DNA from: Mycosarcoma maydis
Taxonomy: Eukaryota; Basidiomycota; Ustilaginomycetes; Ustilaginales
Assembly (NCBI RefSeq): GCF_000328475.2
Contig: NC_026499.1
Location: 310,001-374,000 of the forward strand
DNA: 64,000 nt
Direction: 5' to 3'
Part shown: positions 49,623 to 59,962 of the stretch, one piece after another
Position numbering within the stretch: position 1 is the first letter of the stretch
How the letters are laid out: each line of letters opens with the position of its first letter
Notes under the pieces: generated by a model
Told to the model about the DNA's origin: nothing
Database searches by the model: none
What the model saw: the letters and a program-made list of their open reading frames with translations, nothing else
Position numbers and translations under genes: made by a program

Positions 49623-51396
49623 ATTCTAGAAGGCGTCATGGCCAAAAGAGGTGCGTCACGTTTGGCGTGTGGTTGTGTGTGAGCGAGAGCACTGCACGGA
49701 CGATATGAGCGAGTCGAAGCAGCGGCCTTTTAAAAGTGACAGAGTCTGAATGCTTTATCCTCCTCTCCAAACAGCGCAAAGGTGATTCCAGATTTTGGGC
49801 AGTTTCTAGAGCTTGCACACGGGGCATGGATCTTTAGTGCGACGAGAAAGTTGTTGGGTGCACAACTACGTTGGCGATGTATCGGACGTAGATGGTGGTG
49901 TGCGGCCGTGTTGGCAGTGTCGCGGACATGGTATGAGGGGACAGGTGAAGATTCGTGATTGCAACCCGAGGCCGATTCACGATTAACGATTGGGTGTCGA
50001 GACCTCTTCTGGTACGGCGCGGAAGCTTCAAGTGGTACGTGGTGGCGCACGAGACCGAGACTTGGAGACTCGGTTCAAGATGCGCCAACCGCACAGCCAG
50101 CGCAGGTGTAGGACAGACAGATCGCTAGCCATATGCCGACCGTACACTGTACAGAGCTCATATCACGAGTGGATCGTGCCGTGTACCACAGCAAGACATC
50201 TACACAGTCGCACATCCCACTTGGACCGTACGCGCTCCAGAATCTAACCGTCTCCGAACGTGTTTCCCTTGCAGTCAGCGCTCTGATTCTTTCACAGCTT
50301 GGCGTGCGTCTTGAGTCATGATGCACGATGGTCCAGGTAGCTCACAAATGTGGGTGAGAAGCGAAATCGTGCGGACGACGAAACGCGCTGCTCACACTCA
50401 CGACTGGTGATCACGGATGCCAACATTCACGATTCACGATTCACGATTCACGATTCACGTTCCGTGTTTCGTCTTTGGCGATTACGATATACGATCCTCA
50501 CCGTGATATAGACTAGACCGTCGTGGTGCGGCTGGTTCGAGAGCCGAAACGCACTGAGCCACGCCGCTCGGCGAGTCCAGAGCAGCCGGACGGCTTTGCA
50601 TCGGCACTAGATGCGATCACCTCGACTACGTTTGCTAGCCAGGCCTAGGCTTATACCTAGCCACGAGCGTATTCGTGATGACTTGGCCGTTGATGTCATC
50701 GCAAGGATCGCATCTTTTCGTTTTTCTACCTGATCTGCTGCACTACCCAGACGTCCGGGACAGATGGCCTACGCCTCTCGCTTTGCTTATGCGACGCTTA
50801 AGTTGCACCAGTCACAGTCGTGAGTGCAGGTGACGATAGGTGCGCCGCCTTCCGCGCCGCTATGCACTTTGTGTCCGATTGAGATATTGCGTGCGCCGGA
50901 GCGCAGCCTCGATGAACTGCTGTTGGTCCCCACATGTGTAGGCCAAACATGCAGAGCGTCTCGTTTCGAGCGCTAGCTTCATTCACGATTGGTACGTGCG
51001 GGTAACGGAGTGGCTTACAGCCCAATTTATACACACGACACTTCAGCACGATTGATCACTGACCTTAGGGTCAAGCGCGCGACCTTTTTTACGAGCACGA
51101 GCTGATGACGCGGAACTGAGCTCAAAACATACAGTTTTGGCTTCTGCCTCATTCTCCGTCAGCTCCATCATCTCTGCTCTCGTACGCCGGCCCAAGAGCA
51201 GCGTACTTCTTACGTTCTTCCAGCGTCGTCAAGCAGTGGCTTCGACGGACAGACAGGCCTTGAGCCGTTGTCGGCCTTGCATCTCGTGTCGCGGTCTGGT
51301 ACACCCGCTCGAGCTCTCCATCGCCTTTCCGCGCACTCTGCGACCCCGTGACGATCGACCTGGCTCCCCCTTTCTCTGACACGCTCTCCAGAGACT
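49623..51396. other. Intergenic region between kin3 and retroelement remnant
   Basis: No gene is supported. TCACGATT copies occur near 49953-49992, a five-unit array at 50425-50459 and single copies near 50815 and 50985. From about 51060 to 51396 the sequence changes to C/T-rich and may be the 5' part of the adjacent retroelement. Confidence 0.6.
50425..50459 (+). repeat. Five-unit heptamer array, ATTCACG
   Basis: Five perfect ATTCACG units, the same length and phase as the array at 36048-36082. Confidence 0.95.
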
Positions 51397-52545
51397 ATGC
51401 CTCCCAAATGGTAGTCGACAAGACCTGCCGCCGGTGCAAGAGACGTCTGTCCATTTCCCATTTTATTGGCGCGCGCCCGCAGCAACATCGTGCAGTTCTA
51501 CACAGACTGTCGCGGCAAGCACAGGGTCGCAACCCGCCCGGCCACTGCCCCCCCTCGTCGTATGAGTTCTCCACCCCCCGCTCAGGCCGGTGAGAGCCCT
51601 GTCTCCTCGTCCCTCTCGCCCCCCTCCCCTGCGCCTGCTCAGCCCGAGCGGGCCTTGTTTTCTTCGGTGGAGGCGCTTCAGCGCCAGATCGGCGAGATAC
51701 TCGCCACCCTCCGCGCACAGGCACCTCCGCCTGCCCCTCCCCGCCCGGCATTCCCTGCAGCAGCGTTGGCACAACCCTCTGCTGGTAATACCGTTTCCTC
51801 TAGTCCTGCGCTAGGCCTTCCGGGTGAGTCCTCCTTCTCGGTCACTCGTTGTTTCCCTTGGGTTTCGCCAGACGTAGCCACCCTCGTTCAACGGGACCAG
51901 CTCAAGCCTGAGCACCTGGTCAAGCTTCGCAACCTCTACTCAAAGGTCTCGAAAGAGCCCTCTCGTTCCTTTGGCCTCACATTGGAGGCTGGGCAGCTCA
52001 CACTGCTCCCCGACTCCGCCGACACCGGGACTTCGTTCTTCGTCAAGGCCATCCCCAACATCGCGGCTCTCACTCAGGTCTGGTTGGTCTACACAGCCAT
52101 CAGGGTAGAATCTACGAGAGATTTCACACTCAACAGTGCTCTCCTCTCCCATTTGGAGCATCTAATCGAGTGCGACCACCTCTACTCGTGGAAAGCCGTA
52201 ACAGACTATCACTTGGCCATCTGCCGCCAGCGGTTTGGGAGGGCTACAGCTGCGGACTGGTCGTCTGACGATTCCAGAATCAGTGCGAGGTTGCTGCAGC
52301 CTTATCTCAAGACGTCTATCGCAGCTGCGCTCAGAGCCGACTCGAGCTCGTCCCGTCCAAGTTGCTCTTCCAGCCGGCGTGCGGGCCGCGCAGTCCGCTC
52401 CTCTGCAGAATGCCATAGCGACGCTTGCATGAAGTTCAACGCGGGCCAGCACTGCCGAGGTTGTTCCCGGCAGCACGCTCGCATCCATTGCCAGGGCCGC
52501 CATCCTATGGCGCAGTGCCCATCACTCGTCTCGGCTGCCATTTAA
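51397..52545 (+). pseudogene. Retroelement gag-like ORF with zinc-knuckle C-terminus, frameshifted
   Basis: The main open frame (51466-52545, 359 residues) encodes a Pro/Ser/Ala-rich N-terminal part, a helical capsid-like middle (IPNIAALTQVWLVYTAIRVE, WKAVTDYHLAICRQRFG, WSSDDSRISARLLQPYL) and a Cys/His-rich end (FNAGQHCRGCSRQHARIHC, GRHPMAQC). This layout is typical of gag-like proteins in fungal retroelements, including tyrosine-recombinase (DIRS/Ngaro-like) types. The N-terminus is broken. A start at 51397 meets a stop after five codons; an overlapping frame from 51408 carries a CRRCKRR motif and HFIGA, and a one-base shift near 51470 would connect it to the TDCRGKHR at the start of the main frame. 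The pair looks like a CxxC...CxxC zinc motif split by the shift. No reverse transcriptase or integrase is seen nearby, so it is a remnant. Confidence 0.55.
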
Positions 52546-52905
52546 CCCGCTGCCAACACCGTCTTGAAGAAGGCGACCTAATGGCGAGTATGTCGACTCA
52601 CTCAGGCGGCATGTCTTTCCCAGGGTCAGATCTCGGTTCTGCACCTCGTCCCTCGCCAGTGCGGCTCATAACAGCACCATCCAGGCGCGCGCTGCTACTA
52701 ACAACACCTTCGTCACCACTTGGTCAGCCTCTAACCGTTCCACCCCGGCCCGTGCCGCTACTAACAGCGCACCCTCCCAGGTCGGAGATCCTCTCCGCAC
52801 CTCTTTCACGCTAGAACAGCACACAACCGTTCCAACCAGGCGCGCGCTGCTACTAACAGCACCTCGCGGGTTCGATTCTGCCCCATGGTGTCAAACCCGC
52901 TTGAC
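52546..52905 (+). other. Decayed continuation of the retroelement
   Basis: Non-coding but patterned sequence. A phrase containing GCTACTAACARC recurs at about 52692, 52758 and 52846. Two of the copies share the longer context CAGGCGCGCGCTGCTACTAAC, and the phrase reads ARAATN in one frame. The stretch ends in a T-arm-like sequence with a perfect tRNA B-box (GTTCGATTC) at about 52867-52875, inside a 7-bp inverted repeat, GCGGGTT/AACCCGC. Confidence 0.4.
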
Positions 52906-53793
52906 TCCAAGACAATCGTGAATGTCAAGATCGATCCAATTCAGTATGGCGCAGAGCGGTAGGCCTGATAAGCGTTTCTGTCGCGAATCACGAAATCACG
53001 AAATCACAAATCACCAATCACAAATCGATTCGTGAACGCCAACGTATCGAGTAAAATACTTGCGAAACGTAGCCTTGACAGCTCGTGACTGCGTGACTGC
53101 GTGACTGCGTGCCTGCGTGGCTGCATGCCCCATGGGTGGCTTGTCACACACTGTGCTAGAGCATCCTTTCGTGTCGTCCAGCAGCTCAGCGCTGGATGAG
53201 TCTGTGAGCGGCGTAACAGCGTTCAGACGACTAGACAGGGGAGGTGTAACTCACGATTCGGAAATCAAGAATCACCAATCACGAATCGTGAATGACTTGG
53301 CCAGACGAGCGCAAAGGCTGCCGACAAACCGACGTTGAGAATCACGAATCGCGCTACGAAACGTGCAGCACGAATCCGCAAACTGACTGCGACACCGTCA
53401 GTATAGCAACTACAGAATGCCTGCAGACAAGAAACCGAAAATCACCCTAAACAGGTCCGCTTTCTAGACGCCCTCTTCCTCACGCCCTCACGCCCGACTT
53501 GCAGCGCGGAACATGCATCTTGGATCGAAATTCACAGGTCACCATGTGGATACTGACGCCTACTGACGCATAGCTCGGGGGAGGCGAGCGCGATCGAGTG
53601 ATGCAGCCTCGACGCTGATAGCACGAGTGTCCGCGATAGACGGATCGAGTGCGCAGAAGCGAAGCCAACCTCACGCCTGATGCATGAAGGAAAGCTTTCT
53701 GATTCGCCAAGATAATCTACAGATGAAAATCAACCGATGCCAACGTGCTTTGCTTTTCCTCTCTTTGCTTGGGTATGGTTGACCTAGGAAAGA
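52906..53793. other. Intergenic region downstream of DUR3; no gene seen
   Basis: TCACGAAAT/ATCACAAATC copies occur at 52985-53035, GACTGCGT 8-mer repeats at about 53088-53115 and TCACGATT-type motifs at 53248-53350. The last 300 bases carry nothing I can identify. Confidence 0.6.
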
Positions 53794-56084
53794 TCAAGCC
53801 GAAGAAGAGGTTGACGTGAAGCTGGCACCTGGCTCACGCTGCTCGATTGGCGTAGTAGAGCTAGCTGTTGTGGCGACGGTGTCATGGGCATTGTCATCCT
53901 TGCCTGTTAAGACGCCACGTACGATTGTGACAATCAGACGTTTTCCCTGCCAGAGGGGCAAGAAGGTGAAGATGAGGAGCGCGGCAAATGCCCAAATCAC
54001 AGCGACGACGACCCAGCCAACGAAAAACGGCCGACTGAATTCGTACTTGGCCGCATACATGATGAACGGCCACAGCACCCATACAGCGATAAAGAGAGCG
54101 AGACCCGTCCAGCCTGCAACGGCGGATTGCTTGTTCATGAATCGACGTTCGGCGTCCGAGTAAGGCACGCTTTTCGAGGCGTGAGCATCTGCGACGCGTT
54201 GGGCGTGAGTTGTGGCGAGTTTCTCTTGCGCCAGATCGTCAGTAGACGAAGAGCGCGACGAGTCGTCTTGGATGAGCTTGATCTCGTTGAACCTTTCCCA
54301 TGCGAAATCGACGGGTTGCGGAAAAGCCAGTGTGATCAAAGGCGACAGAATTGCTGGCACAAAAGCGGCAACGATGGTGCCCCACAAACACGGCAACAGC
54401 TCTCCCGTGGTGGTGACGTTCAACACTCCGCCACCGTAGCTGCTTGCAGTAGCTAGCCATGTGGCGATACCAGCGACCATCCCCACCACGGGCGACACCG
54501 TGGCAGCCCACCAAGTCTGTTTCTTCCACAACACCGTCAACGGCAACGTGACCATAGCCGGGCACGTGATGAGTCCCAAAAAGTACAGTGTCCAAGTGAG
54601 GCTGATACCAATATAGTACAACATGGTCGAAAACGCGGATGCGAAGATGGCAAACCCGATGCACGCCGCGCGCGAGACGCGGATGACCTGCTTATCGCTC
54701 GCGTTAGGACGAATGTAGGTATGGTAGACGTCTGAGCTGATAATAGACGAGACCGCGATAAGCTGCGCCGAAGTGGTCGACGTTACTGCCATGAAGATAA
54801 GAATGACGACTGCTACAGCTCCACCTTTACCTGCCACAGCAAGCGCAGTGTATGCAAGTGGCAGTCCGTCGGATAACTCGGTCGACGAAAGCTCTCGCCC
54901 ATACGCCGGCCAGATCGGATTCGTCTGCAACGACCACCCGGCAAGTCCCATCACCGTACCCAGACACCACGGCAGTCCGAAATACAGCACTCCGCCCAAC
55001 ACGTACCCCGGCACCGCCGCCGAGATATCCGCAGAGTACGCCTTCTGCCAATACGAACTATCAAGCGCTAGAAATAGACAATTGTTACCGAACACACAGT
55101 CGGCATGCGTGCACGGTGAGTTGAGCGACACAAAGTGCATGCCCAACGTTTGAGCATGTGCAACCAACATTCAACAAGGTACCACGGTCAGCAACGCTTA
55201 CTTTTGAATCTACCGCCACCGAAAAACATCCCAATCAATCACGAAAGCGATGATCAAAACGCAGACTTACCGACAAGACCAAAGTTTCCGAGCGTATGAA
55301 GAACACCGAATTCCACGGCACTTTTTGAAGTCATGGTCAAGGCCGATCCGCGATAGTTTCCAGCGATGGGGTTGTCGACATTGTGCTGCTTGACGAGCTC
55401 CCAAAGATGACCGGGAGACTGTACCGCATCGTTGGTGATAGTCTTGAGCGTCAAGAAGAGGACGATGATGAGGAGCGCCACGCTGTGCATCCAATCGGTC
55501 AAAAACGTGGCTTTCAGACCTCCCGAGATGGTGTAGAGACAGACGCCGACGGGGAGCAGGAAAGTCGAAGCGATGATGTGCATTCCTGTCAATGCTGAAA
55601 CCGTAGCAGAGGCACCGAGAAGCATGTTGGCGATGGCGATCAGATTGTTGGCCAGGCAGAAAAACATGTAGAGCCAATGCGCCGCAGTGCCATATCGAAC
55701 CTTGACCACTTCGAGAACCGTATGTGCGTGCGGCGTTTTGAGCTTGCTTTGGATAGCAAGCAACGCAAATGCCGAAATTTGCACCAAGCAGCCCGCAGCA
55801 AACCAGTACGAGCCACCTACGCCAAACGAGAAGACGACAACTGATGACGAGAGCAGCGCAGTCGACCAAGCCCATGACGAAAACACAGCGGTAGCCGTAA
55901 GGCCTGTACCCACTTTTCGGCCTGCAGTGGCGTACGTCTCAAAGTGCGAGTTGTTCTCTCCATTGAAGCGCCACAGGAGCTGCGTGATGTAAAACATGAC
56001 ACCAGCAAATGCGAATCCGAAGCCAAGCACGACGCCATAGCCTACGCCCTGGCTCAGAGGCGGCGGGATCGAGTCGGCCGCCAT
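53794..56084 (-). CDS. DUR3: DUR3-type urea transporter, two exons
   Basis: Exon 1 is 56084-55271 and exon 2 is 55067-53794. The joined product is 695 residues in a consistent frame. It belongs to the sodium:solute symporter superfamily, plasma-membrane urea (and polyamine) uptake type. Exon 1 begins MAADSIPPPLSQGVGYGVVL and contains the family sequence FETYATAGRKVGTGLTATAVFSSW (positions about 50-73; shown in part: TAGRKVGTGL) and AAIFTDW-like TFLTDWMHSV. The donor GTAAGT (55270-55265) and acceptor TTTCTAG (ending at 55068) join NFGLV to ALDSSYWQKAYSA, exactly the conserved DUR3 block with Asp-Ser/Thr-x-Trp-Gln-Lys. About 15 hydrophobic segments are visible. The intron is 203 nt; reading into it gives a stop after about six codons. 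The C-terminus is a Ser/Thr-rich cytoplasmic tail. A GATAAG site lies about 105 bp upstream of the ATG, compatible with nitrogen regulation. Confidence 0.9.
55068..55270 (-). other. Intron of the DUR3 gene
   Basis: GTAAGT donor and CTAG acceptor on the minus strand, 203 nt, phase 1 (G|CG). It contains one CACGA heptamer-like copy near 55240. Splicing is supported by restoration of the conserved transporter sequence. Confidence 0.85.
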
Positions 56085-57813
56085 GTTTGGTAGGACGCGT
56101 TGAGTTCTGTCGCTTCTGCTGCTCTCCGGATGTGGAAAGGGTACTACAGAAACTCTCGAAAGCCTGGTACCAGTGGTGAGATGGTAAGAGATAAGTTGCG
56201 ACGGAACCAAGAGGAAAATCGAGTACGAAGAAGTTAGCGCGCTATTTAAGAACAAGTCTCAGAGGCGCTCTTCATTTGTTTATACATTTTTTCATCCTTT
56301 ACTCAACTAATGCGCTGCCCCAGAGAATCATCTATGGGCCAAGAAGAAGCGCTGAAAGCTCTTGATTCCTTTCTTTTTTCACCAACACCCTCATCATGGT
56401 ATGCGATTGTTCTGTGCAAGTAGAAGGACATGCAGGCACAAAGTTTTTGACCCGATCTCACCTCCTACAGCCTTTTCTTGCTGTTCGAAGAAGCCATGAC
56501 GACGTCTGGTGCATGGAACAAGGGCAAAGTGGCGGAAAGATCTGACTTGCGAATCTAGCTGATGGCATTGCGTGCATTTCCAATCCGCTGCATGGTGGGA
56601 GGTACAGGAATAGTGCGATTCAAAACGCACAAAGGAGCACGCTATGACGCAGCAGACACCGATATCTTGGCTCGGCTGCGGTCGGTACGAACAAGTGTTG
56701 AAAGATGCGGACGAGCGAAAGTAGGTGGAAGAACAGTAATAGCGGAGCCATGGGGACAAGCAGAGACTTTGCACCCAGTAAATGCAGATGATGGAGAACC
56801 ACGGACTGCGAGGGTGCAGGAGCGCAATTCACGTTCCGGCCGCTGCTTTGGCGAAGCACCGACATTCAACCTGAAGCACATTGGCATTTAGCCGAGCAGA
56901 CTAACGTACACGCTTGACAGTCTTCAAACAGCGAAAAGATGGCCTATCGTGGGGAGGTCGTGCTGCAGATATCATTCACGATTGACGTGAGACTGGTGCG
57001 GATGGCGACATTCACGATTGTCAATCACGATTCGCGCAATTTGGCAGGCGGAGAATTTTGAATTTTCCTTTCTTTTCTAAGTTATCGGAATGAAATCTGA
57101 ATCTCATCCGTGATCCTGGGCCTGGAGGAGGCGGGTGTACAAAAGACCCTATGTACGATGGTGTGCTTTGCTTCCACGATCCGCAGGCTCTATTCTATTC
57201 CAACTGCCGGCGTTACTGTCGCTTCGGTGTCCAAACCCGCGACCGCAACCACAACCGCGAGTCAGATCCTTTCCCTCTCAACTTTTCTGCAAGAACCTCT
57301 CTTGCATCTACAGTAAGTGCTGTACATTCGAACATTAGTATGACAAAAGTGAGCTTGTCAGCGTGCGTGGATGCGTCGCCGCAACAGGCAGCAACAATCG
57401 CGCATTCAGCTCGGAGCGAAACGGTCGGCCACGAACTCCTGAAATGGCGAGTTGCCTCTTTCACGATCAAGGCCACCTTCGGAGACATCCTGGTCGTTCT
57501 CAAAACTGATCCATTGGAGACGAGTTCTCGTCTTTTAAAATATTCAGAAGAATAGTTGCAAGCACCGAACTCTTGGTGGCGTGTGGCCTTTGAAATGCGG
57601 GGTGACTGATAAAGCATTCAGATCATGCTCAGTAAAGAGCACGCAATCGTGAATCACGAATGTGGGTCTAACCTGGACCCTCAAGTCGCTCAAAGTCTTC
57701 AAAAGTTTGCCGAGGCAGGCGCTAAACAGGCACGCCATCCAAGCACAGCTTCGCGTCAAGATCAGTGGAGAGATACATATATACGCAATAGAAGACGAGG
57801 CTGATATCTCGAC
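56085..57813. other. Intergenic region: DUR3 promoter and upstream sequence
   Basis: Contains a HGATAR element AGATAAG at 56189-56195 and a TTAAATA-like stretch near 56242-56248 (minus strand), both placed as a DUR3 promoter would be. TCACGATT copies occur at about 56972-57035 and 57645-57660. Short frames in 56.4-57.6 kb do not look like protein. Confidence 0.55.
56189..56195 (+). promoter_or_regulatory. GATA-factor site upstream of DUR3
   Basis: A perfect HGATAR match (AGATAAG) about 105 bp before the DUR3 ATG. Nit2/AreA-type GATA factors activate urea transporter genes when preferred nitrogen is scarce. Such sites also arise by chance, so this is suggestive only. Confidence 0.35.
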
Positions 57814-57896
57814 GGGGGTTTAGCTCAGTTGGTAGAGCGTTCGCTTAGCATTGGCTAACTTGCGAAAGGTCGCGTGTTCGACTCATGCAGTCTCCA
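57814..57896 (+). tRNA. tRNA-Ala(AGC) with 10-nt intron
   Basis: A complete cloverleaf. The acceptor stem GGGGGTT pairs with AGTCTCC and includes the G3:U70 pair that defines alanine tRNAs. The D-arm GCTC/GAGC has loop AGTTGGTA. The anticodon stem TTCGC/GCGAA has loop TTAGCA-T. The T-arm GCGTG/CATGC has loop TTCGACT, and the discriminator is A. The anticodon is AGC. A 10-nt intron (57851-57860) sits at the canonical site after position 37. Internal promoters fit: A box TAGCTCAGTTGG and B box GTTCGACTC. T-rich pol III terminators follow at 57902-57907 and 57913-57918. Confidence 0.93.
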
Positions 57897-59962
57897 CTTG
57901 AATTTTTTGGGTTCTTTTTTCGGGGGCTTTTCTTGGAATATTTTGGATCGGATACCATTCACGATTCGAACACAGCCAAATCTGTTGGATCGATTCTGGC
58001 GTCACTACTTCATCAAGCGCATCTTACATCACTCACGACTCGTCTACACATGAGGTCCATTTAAAACATAGATGACTGTAAAACACTTACGCACATCTGC
58101 GGCCATAGAGACTTGAAAATACCGCATCCCGTTCGATCTGCGCAGTCAAGCAAGTCGTCGCCTAGTCAGTACTGCGGTGGGGGACCACGCGGGAATCCTA
58201 GGTGCTGCAGTTTTTTTTTTCGGCCACTTCGCTCCAGGTGAGCTTAATAGTACATGCGTCAAAGAGCGACCATTCGCAATCGGTAGGTGTTTCATCTCTG
58301 GTGCTTTTGCGGCAATCTATGCCATCAGTTCGCTTCTTCTTGTGAATATTAGTTTAACTATGATGCATGTATACTGGCAAGAATCACTGCCCTTCGAACC
58401 GGTGCCAAGAACAACCGTTGGCAGCTAATGCAAGTCCAATGACGAGTCAGCGAGCTTGATCGAAGTACAAGCTTCTCTGCGCACGCTTCATGCAGACGAA
58501 TGGGCGGTCTAAAGCCTCCTTGACCTCGTGAAACAAGAGTTTTCTCTTTATCGGTTGTAGCACAACTCGACATGGCAACGAGGCTGTTGCGTTCAGACGC
58601 AGAGATAGAACCATGAAGTCGCACTGAATTTTGCAGTAGAGGTAAATCCGGCAGCTTTCTGCAAAATAACATGGTAAAACTCTTAGAAGAAAAGGACAGA
58701 TGGAGATGCGAACCTTAATTTCTCGCTTTGTGAAAGACACTTGGAGCCGCAGAGAGTTGATTTCTGGAGAGATTGGCTTTGCAGCTTTCACAGGTATCAG
58801 AGAGGAGCTCTCGACGCATTCATGATTGCAAGCACAACTCTGTGACATGCAGAGGAACAACAGACTGTTATTGACACGGAACGATGTGGGATTGTCTTCG
58901 CGCCGACTCGTCGTGACTCACAGATTCTGTGACGGTCACTCACGACTGTCACAGTGTGTAGGCCAAAAGGTGTCCAACCCGCTGTACTCACACTCTTCTT
59001 ACACTCGTGCCTTCCTTGATTTCCTTTCTTTTTTTGATTCCCAGTCTAGTTAGTTGATTTCTCGATTAACCTAGTCACGAGTCAATTTACAAAGTTTTGA
59101 GTTGCCGCTTGTCGTTTGACACGTCTGATGGGACACGTCAAACAGCGCCAAGAAGTAGTGCTGCCTGCAACGCGGTTAAGACAGCAACAAGTCATCAGTG
59201 CAAGTGCAAATTCCGCTGCCCAACACATCGGTAGCTCTGATGTTGCTGACTCGAATCGGCAGTTGAGAGGCGGACGTGGACTTCCGTGTCGACGGTAGAA
59301 CTCTACTGTTTCAATGCGTAGCGTGTCGATCATGCGTTCGATCGTGCGGCTGCGTGATTTCAGCGTTCTCGATGAGCACAGCTAAAGAGGCGATCATGTG
59401 GAACAGCTGTCCTCGCATAGGTGAAAAGCACCCCTGTGACACGAACAAAACACACTTTATTGTGGCTCACAAGGAGGAGGTAGATGCCTGTTCAACCATC
59501 GGTTTTCCCCGTGGTCTGACTCCTCTCTTCGCCTTGGATGCGGTCAACGTCTACTTTCAGGCACGGATGGGTGCTCGTCATAGAGACAGTGATCCAAAAG
59601 GGCAGAGTAGAAAAAGGTATAAGTAAGAATCGTGATAGGATCGAGTGCTCCCTCCTCTTCCTCTCCTTGCGGCCCCTTCTTCTTCTCTCTTCACTTCAAA
59701 CTGGTGTTGATCACCTGTTTCGTTTCTCTGCGTTCATTCCCTGTTCTCCCCGTGCTTTCGTTTCGTTCCAAAGTACCTCTAGGCTCTGGTAGCCTTGAAT
59801 TCCCCTTGCGACAAGCGATCTAAGAAGGACGATCTGGTCACCGTCCACAACACTACCGCCCTACGTGAACTCGAGGCCCGGCTTTGATAGTCTGCGTGCC
59901 TTTAACCGGATCTTTCGTCTGGTCGCTTCCCTTTCTTCACCACACTTTCTTTCACATACACA
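57897..59962. other. Intergenic region with no protein gene seen
   Basis: After the tRNA terminator there is a copy of the CACGATT motif near 57960, CACGACT near 58030 and 58905-58940, and T-runs at 58210. No frame is convincing. From about 59640 to 59962 the plus strand is strongly C/T-rich, and a TATAA sequence at 59617-59621 lies just before it, consistent with the promoter and leader of the gene at 59963. Confidence 0.6.
59617..59623 (+). promoter_or_regulatory. TATA-like element before the mucin-like gene
   Basis: GTATAAG followed within 35 bases by a long pyrimidine-rich leader. It would give a 5' UTR of about 300 nt. Sequence-only inference. Confidence 0.3.

Noticed and set aside
50520..50570. 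TGGTTCGAGAGCC-like stretch considered as a tRNA T-arm
   Set aside because: The B-box lacks the final C, no matching D-arm or anticodon stem could be folded on either strand.
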